DNA of 64,000 nt from Eledone cirrhosa (lineage: Eukaryota > Mollusca > Cephalopoda > Octopoda > Eledonidae), in assembly GCA_964016885.1 (NCBI GenBank), contig OZ024742.1:4486647-4550646 (forward strand), in the 5' to 3' direction. A program made the position numbers and the translations under genes. Positions 43,030-57,500 of this stretch are shown here, one piece after another (position 1 is the first letter of the stretch; each line of letters begins with the position of its first letter). The notes below the pieces were generated by a model, which made no database searches, had not been told where the DNA came from, and saw only the letters and a program-made list of their open reading frames with translations.

Positions 43030-43125
43030 GGCACCGACGGAGATCCCCTCTCTCACACACACGACACCGACGGAGATCCCCCCCCCACACACACACATGG
43101 CACCGACGGAGATCCCCCTTCACAC
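43030..43125. repeat. About 38-bp minisatellite, three copies
   Basis: Three copies of GGCACCGACGGAGATCCCC (the second lacks GG) separated by CACACA and C runs of varying length. Confidence 0.9.
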
Positions 43126-43631
43126 ACAATACCTTATCCAGATCATTCCCACATTTTCAATATCTCTCAGCTAAAGTATTTCATATTTTCTTATTGCTTT
43201 TTGTTTTCGGTTTCCTTAATCCCCCCCACCCATCTTCTCAGCTATTATTTTATTCATAAATCGAAAACCTGAAATCAACCCCAAAAGTATACCAACATCA
43301 TAATTATCTGAACTGTTTTGTAGTATTCATTTATTTAGTACTTGAATAAAGTTTACTAATGTGACTATTTAGAATACATTTTTTTTAATTCACAGTTTTG
43401 TATAAACAAGTTTTCTAACACTCTCTAGGGACTTGTCGTTAATTTTCAAGTCATTTTCTTCTGTTAATCATTTGAGAGGATATGTAATCATGTCATCCAT
43501 AATTCACAATTTCAATTCCTTTCTGCTTTGTTCTATACTTACGGCTATATATTTCATTAACACTGCTAACAATCAGTAGCCAACATTCTCTATTAATTTA
43601 CCTGACAATCTATTCCAATCCTTCATGCTGA
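43126..43631. other. Unassigned stretch
   Basis: C-rich then AT-rich unique sequence preceding the LINE. A 5' UTR of the LINE could lie here but has no visible mark. Confidence 0.4.
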
Positions 43632-44980
43632 ATGTTGAATGTTTTTATCTATCTAATCTCAAACAAAACACGAACAACGACTCAACTTTCACAAGGCGTA
43701 ATTGAGTTGGCTTTAAAAAATGCCTTAAAAGACATTGTTTTTATTCAGAAGGGTAGACTCTACGGGAGTTTATCCATTCTAATGAAAGACCAATTGACGG
43801 CACATAAATATTCTGTGTCGCCAATTGTGTCACTGCTGTTCACCTTTTCCCCCACTTTTTACACAGGGAAAAGGACACAGAAAATAAACATCCAAAGTAT
43901 CACACCAAATATTGACATTTGGTGGGTACTATGTGGATTTTTAAACCACGAAACAGACTATATAATATCGGTAGATAAGTCCTCCGGCGACCTGTTCAAC
44001 GGAACTAGCCTGGAAGTTCTGGTCCAAATGACACCAGAACGAACAGCTAGGATTCCGGAACGTGTGTTGCTGGATGGACTTATATACATAAACATTTCGG
44101 TCGAGGGTAGGCGGCCCTCATGTTACCCCTGCTCAAGCAGGGGTCACCTGAGAGCTTCCTATCCTCGGCTAACTAGCCAGAAAAAGCACTACTGCCAACA
44201 CCAGCACAATAATCACCACCACCACCACCACAACAACAACAACAACAACATAAAAAATAGTGACAACAAAACAAACGACAAACACAGTCCCACCCAACTC
44301 CTCCCCCACACATAACAGCTCCCCAAAACGTACCCCTCCCCAACAACACGGATGAGGCCTCATCATCGTCACACAGTGACGATGAGGGAGAGCCTTTCCG
44401 ACCAGTAAAAAGAAAAAGGAAAAAAGAAAAGACAAACAAAAATGCAACAAACACACAAACACCAACACAAGCGACGCAAACAGCACAAACAAAAACACCC
44501 CCTCCTGAAATCAAAACACCGACTACAAAACGTAAACACACACAAGAACCACAGACAAAAAGCAATCCAATACAACAAAAATGTTACACTTACATAAATA
44601 CTAACAATAAAACTTTAACAGACACCATATATATAAACCCTTCGGTGGAAACCGAAGGGAAAACTTTTACACACTCTTCGGAGAATCCTAATCTTAAAAT
44701 GATTATGACCTCCATGTACACACATAAAGAGTTAAAAGAAAAATTTCCTAATGACGTAGGTAACCCCTGCGTCAAACCCTACAATCGAGTCCTGTTAAAA
44801 TGTCCCCTCCCCCACCCCCGTCCCACCAGACAGCCCCTCCCCACCAAACATCTCTGTCCCCACCCCTCCAGAGACCACCACCCCACCAAACAACCCCTCC
44901 AACACCCCCATGGAAATTGTGCAGCCTGGTCCCCAGGAGACGAAGAGGTGAGTGATTTCTTTTCCTCTTCTGTTAACTTT
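43632..44980 (+). pseudogene. ORF1 protein of LINE copy 2
   Basis: LKDIVFIQKGRLYGSLSILM, NIQSITPNIDIWWVLCGF, SVDKSSGDLFNG and VEGRRPSCYPCSSRGHLRAS align with copy 1. The knuckle has C-x2-C-x4-H but Tyr where the last Cys should be. The frame beyond is His/Asn-rich from a (CAC/CAA)n tract and stops at 44315. A Pro/Thr/Lys-rich region in other frames continues to the ORF2 start at 44992. The N-terminal acidic segment of copy 1 is not evident upstream. Confidence 0.75.
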
Positions 44981-44991
44981 TCAGCACCAAC

Positions 44992-47900
44992 ATGGCCAAT
45001 ATAAGAGTTGGATGTGTGAATGTACGCGGCCTGGGGATGCCCTGGAAACAGGGTAAACTCTTAAACGACCTCAGGTCGCACAGCATGGATGTTGTAGCCA
45101 TTTGCGAGTCCAGGATCCACAGCGAGCGACAACTGACCCCCATCTTCGACGATTTTGAGATCTACGCATCTCTCTGTCCGCCGGGAGGTGGGGGCGGGTT
45201 GCCGTTTTGCTGCGGGAACACCTGGACCTCGTAACACAGACGGTACATCTGGACCCGGGGGGTCGACTGGTGGTCCTAGACGTTGACGGTAGTGAAGGTG
45301 GAGCCTTCAGGCTGGTGGCCGCATATGCCCCATCCGGGACACCGAGGCCAGACTTCTCCAAACATCTAGATACTTTTCTGGGAACGTCCCGCTCCCTGCT
45401 GTTAGTGGGGGACTGGAATGGAATCCTAGATGCACGTTGGGACGATGTGGTAACATGTCCCGATAGAAGGGGGTGTAACAGACTCAAACAGTTAATCGGC
45501 CGATTTGACTTGGCCGATAGATATCGACTAGATTTTCCGACTGTGCCACTGTGGACGTGGAGTAATCGTAGCGGAACATATAGATCGTACCTAGATAGGG
45601 TTCTAGTTAGAAATAAGGATAGGAACATGTTAAGCTGTCCACAAATGTTCATGGTTGCCTATTCAGATCACAAATTAGTGATCTGCTTAGTCAACCTTAA
45701 CAAATCCCATAGACAGAGACCCGGCTACTAGAAGCTGAACTTGTCGTTACCGACATGCAAAGCCTACAGTAGACGGATTAGCACTTTAGTTAAGCAGCAC
45801 TTGACGGGGGCCATTGTCAACAACAGATGGTGGTACTCTCACAAGAGGGCAGTTAGATTAGACTCGATAGGTTTTAGTAAAGAATTAGTGTTAGATAGAA
45901 ATAAAACTGAAAAGGAACTGGTAGATAAAGTAGAAAAGGCAACTAGGAGTGGCAACGTAGCCAGCGTGCTAGCGACGAAACGGCCTTGGACCAGTTCTTC
46001 GACGCAAAGCATGAAGGCTGCGTTGTCAGAAGCAAAATACGTGCTCTGGGAAACGAGGGAGCCAAAGCTGTTAGCTGGGCCCGAGTGACGGAGGCGAAAA
46101 GTGGCAACAGTCCACGATTCGGTCTTTGAAGGACCAAGATGGACGCGTGATACGTGAGCCGAAGCAAATGTGCGCGGCCTTTCAGCAGCACTTTACTCAA
46201 CTGTTCGGGCAGGGCGGCGCGCCGGGAGGGGCTATGGATTTCGCTTCATACCTCGACGGCCTACCGCGATTCTCGGACAGCGAGGCGAAGTTCTGCGAAA
46301 GGCCGATTTCGGCCGCTGAGATAGGGGACGCTCTGAGCCAATGCGGCAAACGCAAATCTCCAGATCTCGACGGTCTACCCTACGAATTTTACGTAGCAAG
46401 GACTTGTTCTCCGGTTGTCCTGGAAGCGGTCTACTGCAACTGGCAGCAGAACGGGAGAATTCCCAGTTCTGTGACCAAGAGCGTAAACACGTTAGTCAGG
46501 AAGGACGAGAACAAGGGGGATGACATAGGCAACTTCCGGCCCATACTTCTGCTCAACACAGAGTTACAGTTTTGGCCAAGGTGTTGGCAAAGAGGGTGGC
46601 GTTTGTCGTGGAAAATCTGGTGGGAGAAGCGCAGACATGCGCAATCCCGACCAGGTCTATACACGACAACCTCCACCTCATGCGATACATCATAGAGAGG
46701 GTAGGGTGTAAACCCGGCTTCGGTGGGGCCCTGATCAACTTGGATCAGTCTAAGGCTTTCATTAGGGTTGACCATCGTTACCTGGATGCGGTGATCGAGG
46801 CGGCAGGCTTCGGTCCCGTGTTCAGGGGCAGGATTGCTGCAATGCACAACAGCAACATCTGCTCAAGCGTCAAGGTGAACGGCTACTTCTCGGAGCCGTT
46901 CCATATCACGCGATCCATCCGACAGGGATGCCCTCTCTCCTCACTTCTGTACGTACTGACTCTCAAGCCACTACTGCGGAAGTTGGAGCTATTGCAGGGC
47001 ATCCCTTTGGAACCGGGACTGCGAAAAGCGGCGTCGGCGTAGGCCGACGACGTGACAGTAATGGTGTCGAGCACCTCGCAAATCGGGGAGATCGGAACCT
47101 TAGTGGAGGAATACGAAAGTTTCACAGGAGCGAAGCTGAACCGGGATAAATCCGACGGTTTGCAGCTCGGAACGTGGAGAGGCAAACCGATACCTTCCGA
47201 TGACGTTGTCGGACGCAGGACGGAAGGACCGGTAAAGCTGCTCGGAACGAGGTGACGGCCAAGGTGTTTGCGCTCACCCAGAAGTGGGCCGAGTGCAAAC
47301 TATCCTTGAAAGGTCGCGCGGAGGTGGCGAACACTTTTATAGCGTCCGTCATCTACTACAGCTTGACCGTTGTGCCTTTGTCCAGCCAAAACGCTCACCA
47401 AAATGGAGCGCGCGCTCTTCCAATTCCTTTGAAGAAACGGGCTCCTTTGGTGAGAAGATCCATCTGCTGAAAACAACCTTCAAACGGAGGGCTGGGGATG
47501 CCATGGCTGACGATGCGCAAACACTCGTTCAGGCTGCAGCACCTCCACGTATTCCTCACCAGACACCCGGTGTGGGCCCCGTTCGTGAGGCGAGCCTTCC
47601 CACGACTCGTCTCGCTGACCGAGCTGCAGACCTGGGTTCAAGCAAAGACAGAGGAAAATAGGCGACTGGCACATCGAATATGCTGAGGCGCTGACAGTCC
47701 TCTTGCAAACGGACCCGGCGATCAATGGAGACGCCACTTCGAAATTCTATAGAGGGTTGGTCCGCAGCAAGTGCGACGACACGCTCGGAGAAAATCTAGG
47801 CGTAGAGGAGGACGAACTGGCCAGTCTGTTCGGTAGGACCTTCCGCCCGGGACCATTGGACAACTTCCAAAAGTCCCTGGCCTGGCAGTGCTACCGAGGA

Positions 47901-48000
47901 GCCCTACCAGTTCGAGACAAGCTCTACAGACACGGGCGCCCGGGTAGGGACCCTTCGAAAAAGATCTGTCCGAGATGCGTGAGCGACGAGGAAACCGTCT
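44992..48000 (+). pseudogene. ORF2 (endonuclease and RT) of LINE copy 2
   Basis: It starts at ATG: MANIRVGCVNVRGLG with the catalytic Asn, AICESRIH (Glu), then after a frameshift near 45200 LLLVGDWNGILD (Asp/Asn, about 45410), SYLDRVLVR and YSDHKLVI (about 45660). A TAG at 45729-45731 replaces a Trp. RT boxes: SPDLDGLPYEFY, ALINLDQSKAFIRVDH, GCPLSSLLYVLTLKPLL. The YADD Tyr codon is a TAG at 47040-47042. A further TGA lies at 47468-47470. Frame changes occur near 46090, 46560, 47250 and 47690. It would encode target-primed reverse transcription but is clearly dead. Confidence 0.9.
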
Positions 48001-48111
<111 letters not shown>

Positions 48112-48190
48112 GAGAGTGAGAGAGACAGAGACATGTTTATACTACTTCGCCTCTTCTGGTGTTCATTTTCTCTTTTCCTTAGCTGAATCT

Positions 48191-48535
48191 ATTATATATA
48201 CATCTTATGTTATACATAACTATCATATTATACATACATCTCATATTATACATACATCTTATATTATATATACATCTTATATTATACATACATCTCATCT
48301 TATATATACATCTTATATTATCTATACATCTCATATTATATATACATCTCATATTATGTATACATCTCATATTATACACAGATCTCATATTATATATACA
48401 TCTTATATTATACACACATCTCATATTATACACACATACATACATCTTATATTATACATACATCTTATGTTATACATACATCTCATATTATACATACATC
48501 TTATATTATACATACATCTTATATTGTGTAATTTT
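48191..48535. repeat. 18-bp minisatellite, about 18-19 copies
   Basis: Tandem units of CATCTCATATTATACATA with T/C and A/C variants (CATCTTATATTATATATA); one junction near 48435 has an extra 8 bp. The unit length is a multiple of three, so the translations (HLILYI, TSYIIY) stay open. It lies 50 bp before the 45-bp array but shares no obvious sequence with it. Confidence 0.95.
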
Positions 48536-48587
48536 GACTAATGAACCAAAAGACAACAATTATTATAACAATCTTGATACATTTTAA

Positions 48588-51500
48588 GACAAATATCTCC
48601 TTTCTCTGGATTACTTGGTCTAACGATATTACCAGATATATCTCCTTTCTCTGGGTTACTTGGTCTAACGATATTACCAGATATATCTCCTTTCTCTTGG
48701 TTACTTGCTCTAACGATATTACCAGATATATCTCCTTTCTCTGGGTTACTTGCTCTAACTATATTACCAGATATATCTCCTTTCTCTGGGTTACTTGCTC
48801 TAACGATATCACCAGATATATCTCCTTTCTCTGGGTTACTTGCTCTAACGATATTACCAGATATATCTCCTTTCTCTGGGTTACTTGGTCTAACGATATT
48901 ACCAGATATATCTCCTTTCTCTGGGTTACTTGCTCTAACTATATTACCAGATATATCTCCTTTCTCTGGGTTACTTGGTCTAACTATATTACCAGATATA
49001 TCTCCTTTCTCTGTGTGACTTGCTCTAACGATATTACCAGATATATCTCCTTTCTCTGGGTTACTTGGTCTAACTATATTACCAGATATATCTCCTTTCT
49101 CTGTGTTACTTGCTCTAACGATATTACCAGATATATCTCCTTTCTCTGGGTTACTTGCTCTAACGATATCACCAGATATATCTCCTTTCTCTGGGTTACT
49201 TGCTCTAACGATAGTACCAGATATATCTCCTTTCTCTGGGTTACTTGGTCTAACGATATTACCAGATATATCTCCTTTCTCTGGGTTACTTGCTCTAACT
49301 ATATTACCAGATATATCTCCTTTCTCTGGGTTACTTGGTCTAACTATATTACCAGATATATCTCCTTTCTCTGTGTTACTTGCTCTAACGATATTACCAG
49401 ATATATCTCCTTTCTCTGGGTTACTTGGTCTAACTATATTACCAGATATATCTCCTTTCTCTGTGTTACTTGCTCTAACGATATTACCAGATATATCTCC
49501 TTTTCTCTGGGTTACTTGGTCTAACTATATTACCAGATATATCTCTTTTCTCTGGATTACTTGGTCTAACTATATTACCAGATACATCTCCTTTCTCTGG
49601 GTTACTTGGTCTAACGATATTACCAGATATATCTCCTTTCTCTTGGTTACTTGGTCTAACGATATTACCAGATATATCTCCTTTCTCTGGGTTACTTGGT
49701 CTAACGATATTACCAGATATATCTCCTTTCTCTTGGTTACTTGGTCTAACGATATTACCAGATATATCTCCTTTCTCTGGGTTACTTGGTCTAACTATAT
49801 TACCAGATATATCTCCTTTCTCTGGGTTACTTGGTCTAACTATATTACCAGATATATCTCTTTTCTCTGGGTTACTTGGTCTAACTATATTACCAGATAT
49901 ATCTCCTTTCTCTCGGTTACTTGGTCTAACTATATTACCAGATACATCTCCTTTCTCTCGGTTACTTGGTCTAACTATATTACCAGATACATCTCCTTTC
50001 TCTCGGTTACTTGGTCTAACTATATTACCAGATACATCTCCTTTCTCTGGGTTACTTGGTCTAACTATATTACCAGATACATCTCCTTTCTCTCGGTTAC
50101 TTGGTCTAACTATATTACCAGATACATCTCCTTTCTCTCGGTTACTTGGTCTAACTATATTACCAGATACATCTCCTTTCTCTGGGTTACTTGGTCTAAC
50201 GATATCACCAGATATATCTCCTTTCTCTGGATTACTTGATCTAACGATATTACCAGATATATCTCCTTTCTCTGGGTTACTTGGTCTAACTATATTACCA
50301 GATATATCTCCTTTCTCTGGGTTACTTGGTCTAACTATATTACCAGATATATCTCCTTTCTCTGGGTTACTTGGTCTAACTATATTACCAGATATATCTC
50401 CTTTCTCTGGGTTACTTGCTCTAACGATATTACCAGATATATCTCTTTCTCTGGGTTACTTGGTCTAACTATATTACCAGATATATCTCCTTTCTCTGGG
50501 TTACTTGGTCTAACTATATTACCAGATATATCTCCTTTCTCTCGGTTACTTGGTCTAACTATATTACCAGATATATCTCCTTTCTCTGGGTTACTTGGTC
50601 TAACGATATTACCAGATATATCTCCTTTCTCTGGGTTACTTGGTCTAACGATATCACCAGATATATCTCCTTTCTCTGTGTTACTTGGTCTAACTATATT
50701 ACCTGATACATCTCCTTTCTCTGGGTTACTTGCTCTAACGATATTACCAGATATATCTCCTTTCTCTGGGTTACTTGCTCTAACGATATTACCAGATATA
50801 TCTCCTTTCTCTGTGTTACTTGGTCTAACGATATCACCAGATATATCTCCTTTCTCTGGGTTACTTGGTCTAACTATATTACCAGATATATCTCCTTTCT
50901 CTGGGTTACTTGGTCTAACTATATTACCAGATATATCTCCTTTCTCTGGGTTACTTGGTCTAACGATATTACCAGATATATCTCCTTTCTCTGGGTTACT
51001 TGGTCTAACTATATTACCAGATATATCTCCTTTCTCTGGGTTACTTGCTCTAACGATATTACCAGATATATCTCCTTTCTCTGGGTTACTTGGTCTAACT
51101 ATATTACCAGATATATCTCCTTTCTCTGGGTTACTTGGTCTAACTATATTACCAGATATATCTCCTTTCTCTGGGTTACTTGGTCTAACGATATTACCAG
51201 ATATATCTCCTTTCTCTGGGTTACTTTGTCTAACGATATTACCAGATACATCTCCTTTCTCTGGGTTACTTGGTCTAACTATATTACCAGATACATCTCC
51301 TTTCTCTGGGTTACTTGGTCTAACTATATTACCAGATACACCTCCTTTCTCTGGGTTACTTGGTCTAACTATATTACCAGATATATCTCCTTTCTCTGGG
51401 TTACTTGGTCTAACGATATTACCAGATATATCTCCTTTCTCTGGGTTACTTGGTCTAACTATATTACCAGATATATCTCCTTTCTCTGGGTTACTTGGTC

Positions 51501-54500
51501 TAACTATATTACCAGATATATCTCCTTTCTCTGGGTTACTTGGTCTAACTATATTACCAGATATATCTCCTTTCTCTGGGTTACTTGGTCTAACTATATT
51601 ACCAGATATATCTCCTTTCTCTGGGTTACTTGGTCTAACGATATTACCAGATATATCTCCTTTCTCTTGGTTACTTGCTCTAACGATATTACCAGATATA
51701 TCTCCTTTCTCTGGGTTACTTGGTCTAACTATATTACCAGATATATCTCTTTTCTCTGGGTTACTTGGTCTAACTATATTACCAGATATATCTCCTTTCT
51801 CTCGGTTACTTGGTCTAACGATATTACCAGATATATCTCTTTTCTCTGGGTTACTTTGTCTAACGATATTACCAAATATATCTCCTTTCTCTGGGTTACT
51901 TGGTCTAACTATATTACCAGATATATCTCCTTTCTCTCGGTTACTTGGTCTAACGATATTACCAGATATATCTCTTTTCTCTGGGTTACTTTGTCTAACG
52001 ATATTACCAGATATATCTCCTTTCTCTGTGTTACTTGGTCTAACGATATCACCAGATATATCTCCTTTCTCTGGGTTACTTGGTCTAACTATATCACTAG
52101 ATATATCTCCTTTCTCTGGGTTACTTGGTCTAACGATATTACCAAATATATCTCCTTTCTCTGTGTTACTTGCTCTAACTATATTACCAAATATATCTCT
52201 TTTCTCTGGGTTACTTGCTCTAACTATATTACCAAATATATCTCCTTTCTCTGGGTTACTTGGTCTAACTATATTACCAGATATATCTCCTTTCTCTGGG
52301 TTACTTGGTCTAACTATATTACCAGATATATCTCCTTTCTCTGTGTTACTTGCTCTAACTATATTACCAGATATATCTCCTTTCTCTGGGTTACTTGATC
52401 TAAGTATATTACCAGATATATCTCCTTTCTCTGGGTTACTTGGTCTAACTATATTACCAGATATATCTCCTTTCTCTGGGTTACTTGGTCTAACTATATT
52501 ACCAGATATATCTCCTTTCTCTGGGTTACTTGGTCTAACGATATTACCAGATATATCTCCTTTCTCTGGGTTACTTGGTCTAACTATATTACCAGATATA
52601 TCTCCTTTCTCTGGGTTACTTGCTCTAACGATATTACCAGATATATCTCCTTTCTCTGGGTTACTTGGTCTAACTATATTACCAGATATATCTCCTTTCT
52701 CTGGGTTAGTTGGTCTAACTATATTACCAGATATATCTCCTTTCTCTGGGTTACTTGGTCTAACGATATTACCAGATATATCTCCTTTCTCTGGGTTACT
52801 TTGTCTAACGATATTACCAGATACATCTCCTTTCTCTGGGTTACTTGGTCTAACTATATTACCAGATACATCTCCTTTCTCTGGGTTACTTGGTCTAACT
52901 ATATTACCAGATACACCTCCTTTCTCTGGGTTACTTGGTCTAACTATATTACCAGATATATCTCCTTTCTCTCGGTTACTTGGTCTAACGATATTACCAG
53001 ATATATCTCCTTTCTCTGGGTTACTTGGTCTAACTATATTACCAGATATATCTCTTTTCTCTGGATTACTTGGTCTAACTATATTACCAGATACATCTCC
53101 TTTCTCTGGGTTACTTGGTCTAACGATATTACCAGATATATCTCCTTTCTCTTGGTTACTTGGTCTAACGATATTACCAGATATATCTCCTTTCTCTGGG
53201 TTACTTGGTCTAACGATATTACCAGATATATCTCCTTTCTCTTGGTTACTTGGTCTAACGATATTACCAGATATATCTCCTTTCTCTGGGTTACTTGGTC
53301 TAACTATATTACCAGATATATCTCCTTTCTCTGGGTTACTTGGTCTAACTATATTACCAGATATATCTCTTTTCTCTGGGTTACTTGGTCTAACTATATT
53401 ACCAGATATATCTCCTTTCTCTGGGTTACTTGGTCTAACTATATTACCAGATACATCTCCTTTCTCTCGGTTACTTGGTCTAACTATATTACCAGATACA
53501 TCTCCTTTCTCTCGGTTACTTGGTCTAACTATATTACCAGATACATCTCCTTTCTCTGGGTTACTTGGTCTAACTATATTACCAGATACATCTCCTTTCT
53601 CTCGGTTACTTGGTCTAACTATATTACCAGATACATCTCCTTTCTCTCGGTTACTTGGTCTAACTATATTACCAGATACATCTCCTTTCTCTGGGTTACT
53701 TGGTCTAACGATATCACCAGATATATCTCCTTTCTCTGGATTACTTGATCTAACGATATTACCAGATATATCTCCTTTCTCTGGGTTACTTGGTCTAACT
53801 ATATTACCAGATATATCTACTTTCTCTGGGTTACTTGGTCTAACTATATTACCAGATATATCTCCTTTCTCTGGGTTACTTGGTCTAACTATATTACCAG
53901 ATATATCTCCTTTCTCTGGGTTACTTGCTCTAACGATATTACCAGATATATCTCTTTCTCTGGGTTACTTGGTCTAACTATATTACCAGATATATCTCCT
54001 TTCTCTGGGTTACTTGGTCTAACTATATTACCAGATATATCTCCTTTCTCTGGGTTACTTGGTCTAACTATATTACCAGATATATCTCCTTTCTCTGGGT
54101 TACTTGGTCTAACGATATTACCAGATATATCTCCTTTCTCTGGGTTACTTGGTCTAACGATATCACCAGATATATCTCCTTTCTCTGTGTTACTTGGTCT
54201 AACTATATTACCTGATATATCTCCTTTCTCTGGGTTACTTGCTCTAACGATATTACCACATATATCTCCTTTCTCTGGGTTACTTGCTCTAACGATATTA
54301 CCAGATATATCTCCTTTCTCTGTGTTACTTGGTCTAACGATATCACCAGATATATCTCCTTTCTCTGGGTTACTTGGTCTAACTATATTACCAGATATAT
54401 CTCCTTTCTCTGGGTTACTTGGTCTAACTATATTACCAGATATATCTCCTTTCTCTGGGTTACTTGGTCTAACGATATTACCAGATATATCTCCTTTCTC

Positions 54501-57500
54501 TGGGTTACTTGGTCTAACTATATTACCAGATATATCTCCTTTCTCTGGGTTACTTGGTCTAACTATATTACCAGATATATCTCCTTTCTCTGGGTTACTT
54601 GGTCTAACGATATTACCAGATATATCTCCTTTCTCTGGGTTACTTTGTCTAACGATATTACCAGATACATCTCCTTTCTCTGGGTTACTTGGTCTAACTA
54701 TATTACCAGATACATCTCCTTTCTCTGGGTTACTTGGTCTAACTATATTACCAGATACACCTCCTTTCTCTGGGTTACTTGGTCTAACTATATTACCAGA
54801 TATATCTCCTTTCTCTGGGTTACTTGGTCTAACGATATTACCAGATATATCTCCTTTCTCTGGGTTACTTGGTCTAACTATATTACCAGATATATCTCCT
54901 TTCTCTGGGTTACTTGGTCTAACGATATTACCAGATATATCTCCTTTCTCTGGGTTACTTGGTCTAACTATATTACCAGATATATCTCCTTTCTCTGGGT
55001 TACTTGGTCTAACTATATTACCAGATATATCTCCTTTCTCTGGGTTACTTGGTCTGACGATATTACCAGATATATCTCCTTTCTCTTGGTTACTTGCTCT
55101 AACGATATTACCAGATATATCTCCTTTCTCTGGGTTACTTGGTCTAACTATATTACCAGATATATCTCTTTTCTCTGGGTTACTTGGTCTAACTATATTA
55201 CCAGATATATCTCCTTTCTCTCGGTTACTTGGTCTAACGATATTACCAGATATATCTCTTTTCTCTGGGTTACTTTGTCTAACGATATTACCAAATATAT
55301 CTCCTTTCTCTGGGTTACTTGGTCTAACTATATTACCAGATATATCTCCTTTCTCTCGGTTACTTGGTCTAACGATATTACCAGATATATCTCTTTTCTC
55401 TGGGTTACTTTGTCTAACGATATTACCAGATATATCTCCTTTCTCTGTGTTACTTGGTCTAACGATATCACCAGATATATCTCCTTTCTCTGGGTTACTT
55501 GGTCTAACTATATCACTAGATATATCTCCTTTCTCTGGGTTACTTGGTCTAACGATATTACCAAATATATCTCCTTTCTCTGTGTTACTTGCTCTAACTA
55601 TATTACCAAATATATCTCTTTTCTCTGGGTTACTTGCTCTAACTATATTACCAAATATATCTCCTTTCTCTGGGTTACTTGGTCTAACTATATTACCAGA
55701 TATATCTCCTTTCTCTGGGTTACTTGGTCTAACTATATTACCAGATATATCTCCTTTCTCTGTGTTACTTGCTCTAACTATATTACCAGATATATCTCCT
55801 TTCTCTGGGTTACTTGATCTAAGTATATTACCAGATATATCTCCTTTCTCTGGGTTACTTGGTCTAACTATATTACCAGATATATCTCCTTTCTCTGGGT
55901 TACTTGGTCTAACTATATTACCAGATATATCTCCTTTCTCTGGGTTACTTGGTCTAACGATATTACCAGATATATCTCCTTTCTCTGGGTTACTTGGTCT
56001 AACTATATTACCAGATATATCTCCTTTCTCTGGGTTACTTGCTCTAACGATATTACCAGATATATCTCCTTTCTCTGGGTTACTTGGTCTAACTATATTA
56101 CCAGATATATCTCCTTTCTCTGGGTTACTTGGTCTAACGATATTACCAGATATATCTCCTTTCTCTGGGTTACTTTGTCTAACGATATTACCAGATACAT
56201 CTCCTTTCTCTGGGTTACTTGGTCTAACTATGTTACCAGATACATCTCCTTTCTCTGGGTTACTTGGTCTAACTATATTACCAGATACACCTCCTTTCTC
56301 TGGGTTACTTGGTCTAACTATATTACCAGATATATCTCCTTTCTCTCGGTTACTTGGTCTAACGATATTACCAGATATATCTCCTTTCTCTGGGTTACTT
56401 GGTCTAACTATATTACCAGATATATCTCCTTTCTCTGGGTTACTTGGTCTAACGATATTACCAGATATATCTCCTTTCTCTGGGTTACTTGGTCTAACTA
56501 TATTACCAGATATATCTCCTTTCTCTGGGTTACTTGGTCTAACTATATTACCAGATATATCTCCTTTCTCTGGGTTACTTGGTCTAACGATATTACCAGA
56601 TATATCTCCTTTCTCTTGGTTACTTGCTCTAACGATATTACCAGATATATCTCCTTTCTCTGGGTTACTTGGTCTAACTATATTACCAGATATATCTCTT
56701 TTCTCTGGGTTACTTGGTCTAACTATATTACCAGATATATCTCCTTTCTCTCGGTTACTTGGTCTAACGATATTACCAGATATATCTCTTTTCTCTGGGT
56801 TACTTTGTCTAACGATATTACCAAATATATCTCCTTTCTCTGGGTTACTTGGTCTAACTATATTACCAGATATATCTCCTTTCTCTGGGTTACTTGGTCT
56901 AACGATATTACCAGATATATCTCCTTTCTCTGGGTTACTTGGTCTAACTATATTACCAGATATATCTCCTTTCTCTGGGTTACTTGGTCTAACTATATTA
57001 CCAGATATATCTCCTTTCTCTGGGTTACTTGGTCTAACGATATTACCAGATATATCTCCTTTCTCTTGGTTACTTGCTCTAACGATATTACCAGATATAT
57101 CTCCTTTCTCTGGGTTACTTGGTCTAACTATATTACCAGATATATCTCTTTTCTCTGGGTTACTTGGTCTAACTATATTACCAGATATATCTCCTTTCTC
57201 TCGGTTACTTGGTCTAACGATATTACCAGATATATCTCTTTTCTCTGGGTTACTTTGTCTAACGATATTACCAAATATATCTCCTTTCTCTGGGTTACTT
57301 GGTCTAACTATATTACCAGATATATCTCCTTTCTCTCGGTTACTTGGTCTAACGATATTACCAGATATATCTCTTTTCTCTGGGTTACTTTGTCTAACGA
57401 TATTACCAGATATATCTCCTTTCTCTGTGTTACTTGGTCTAACGATATCACCAGATATATCTCCTTTCTCTGGGTTACTTGGTCTAACTATATCACTAGA

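Larger units (their letters stand above)
43632..48000 (+). mobile_element. Tx1/L1-like LINE, copy 2 (3'-truncated)
   Basis: ORF1, a complete N-terminal endonuclease, RT and the start of the C-terminal CCHC motif are present in order and align with copy 1 at 10036-14168. This copy keeps the 1.3 kb that copy 1 has lost. It stops abruptly after CPRCVSDEETVSH at 48000, where a (CT)n tract replaces the rest. It holds at least three nonsense codons and four frame changes. Confidence 0.9.
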
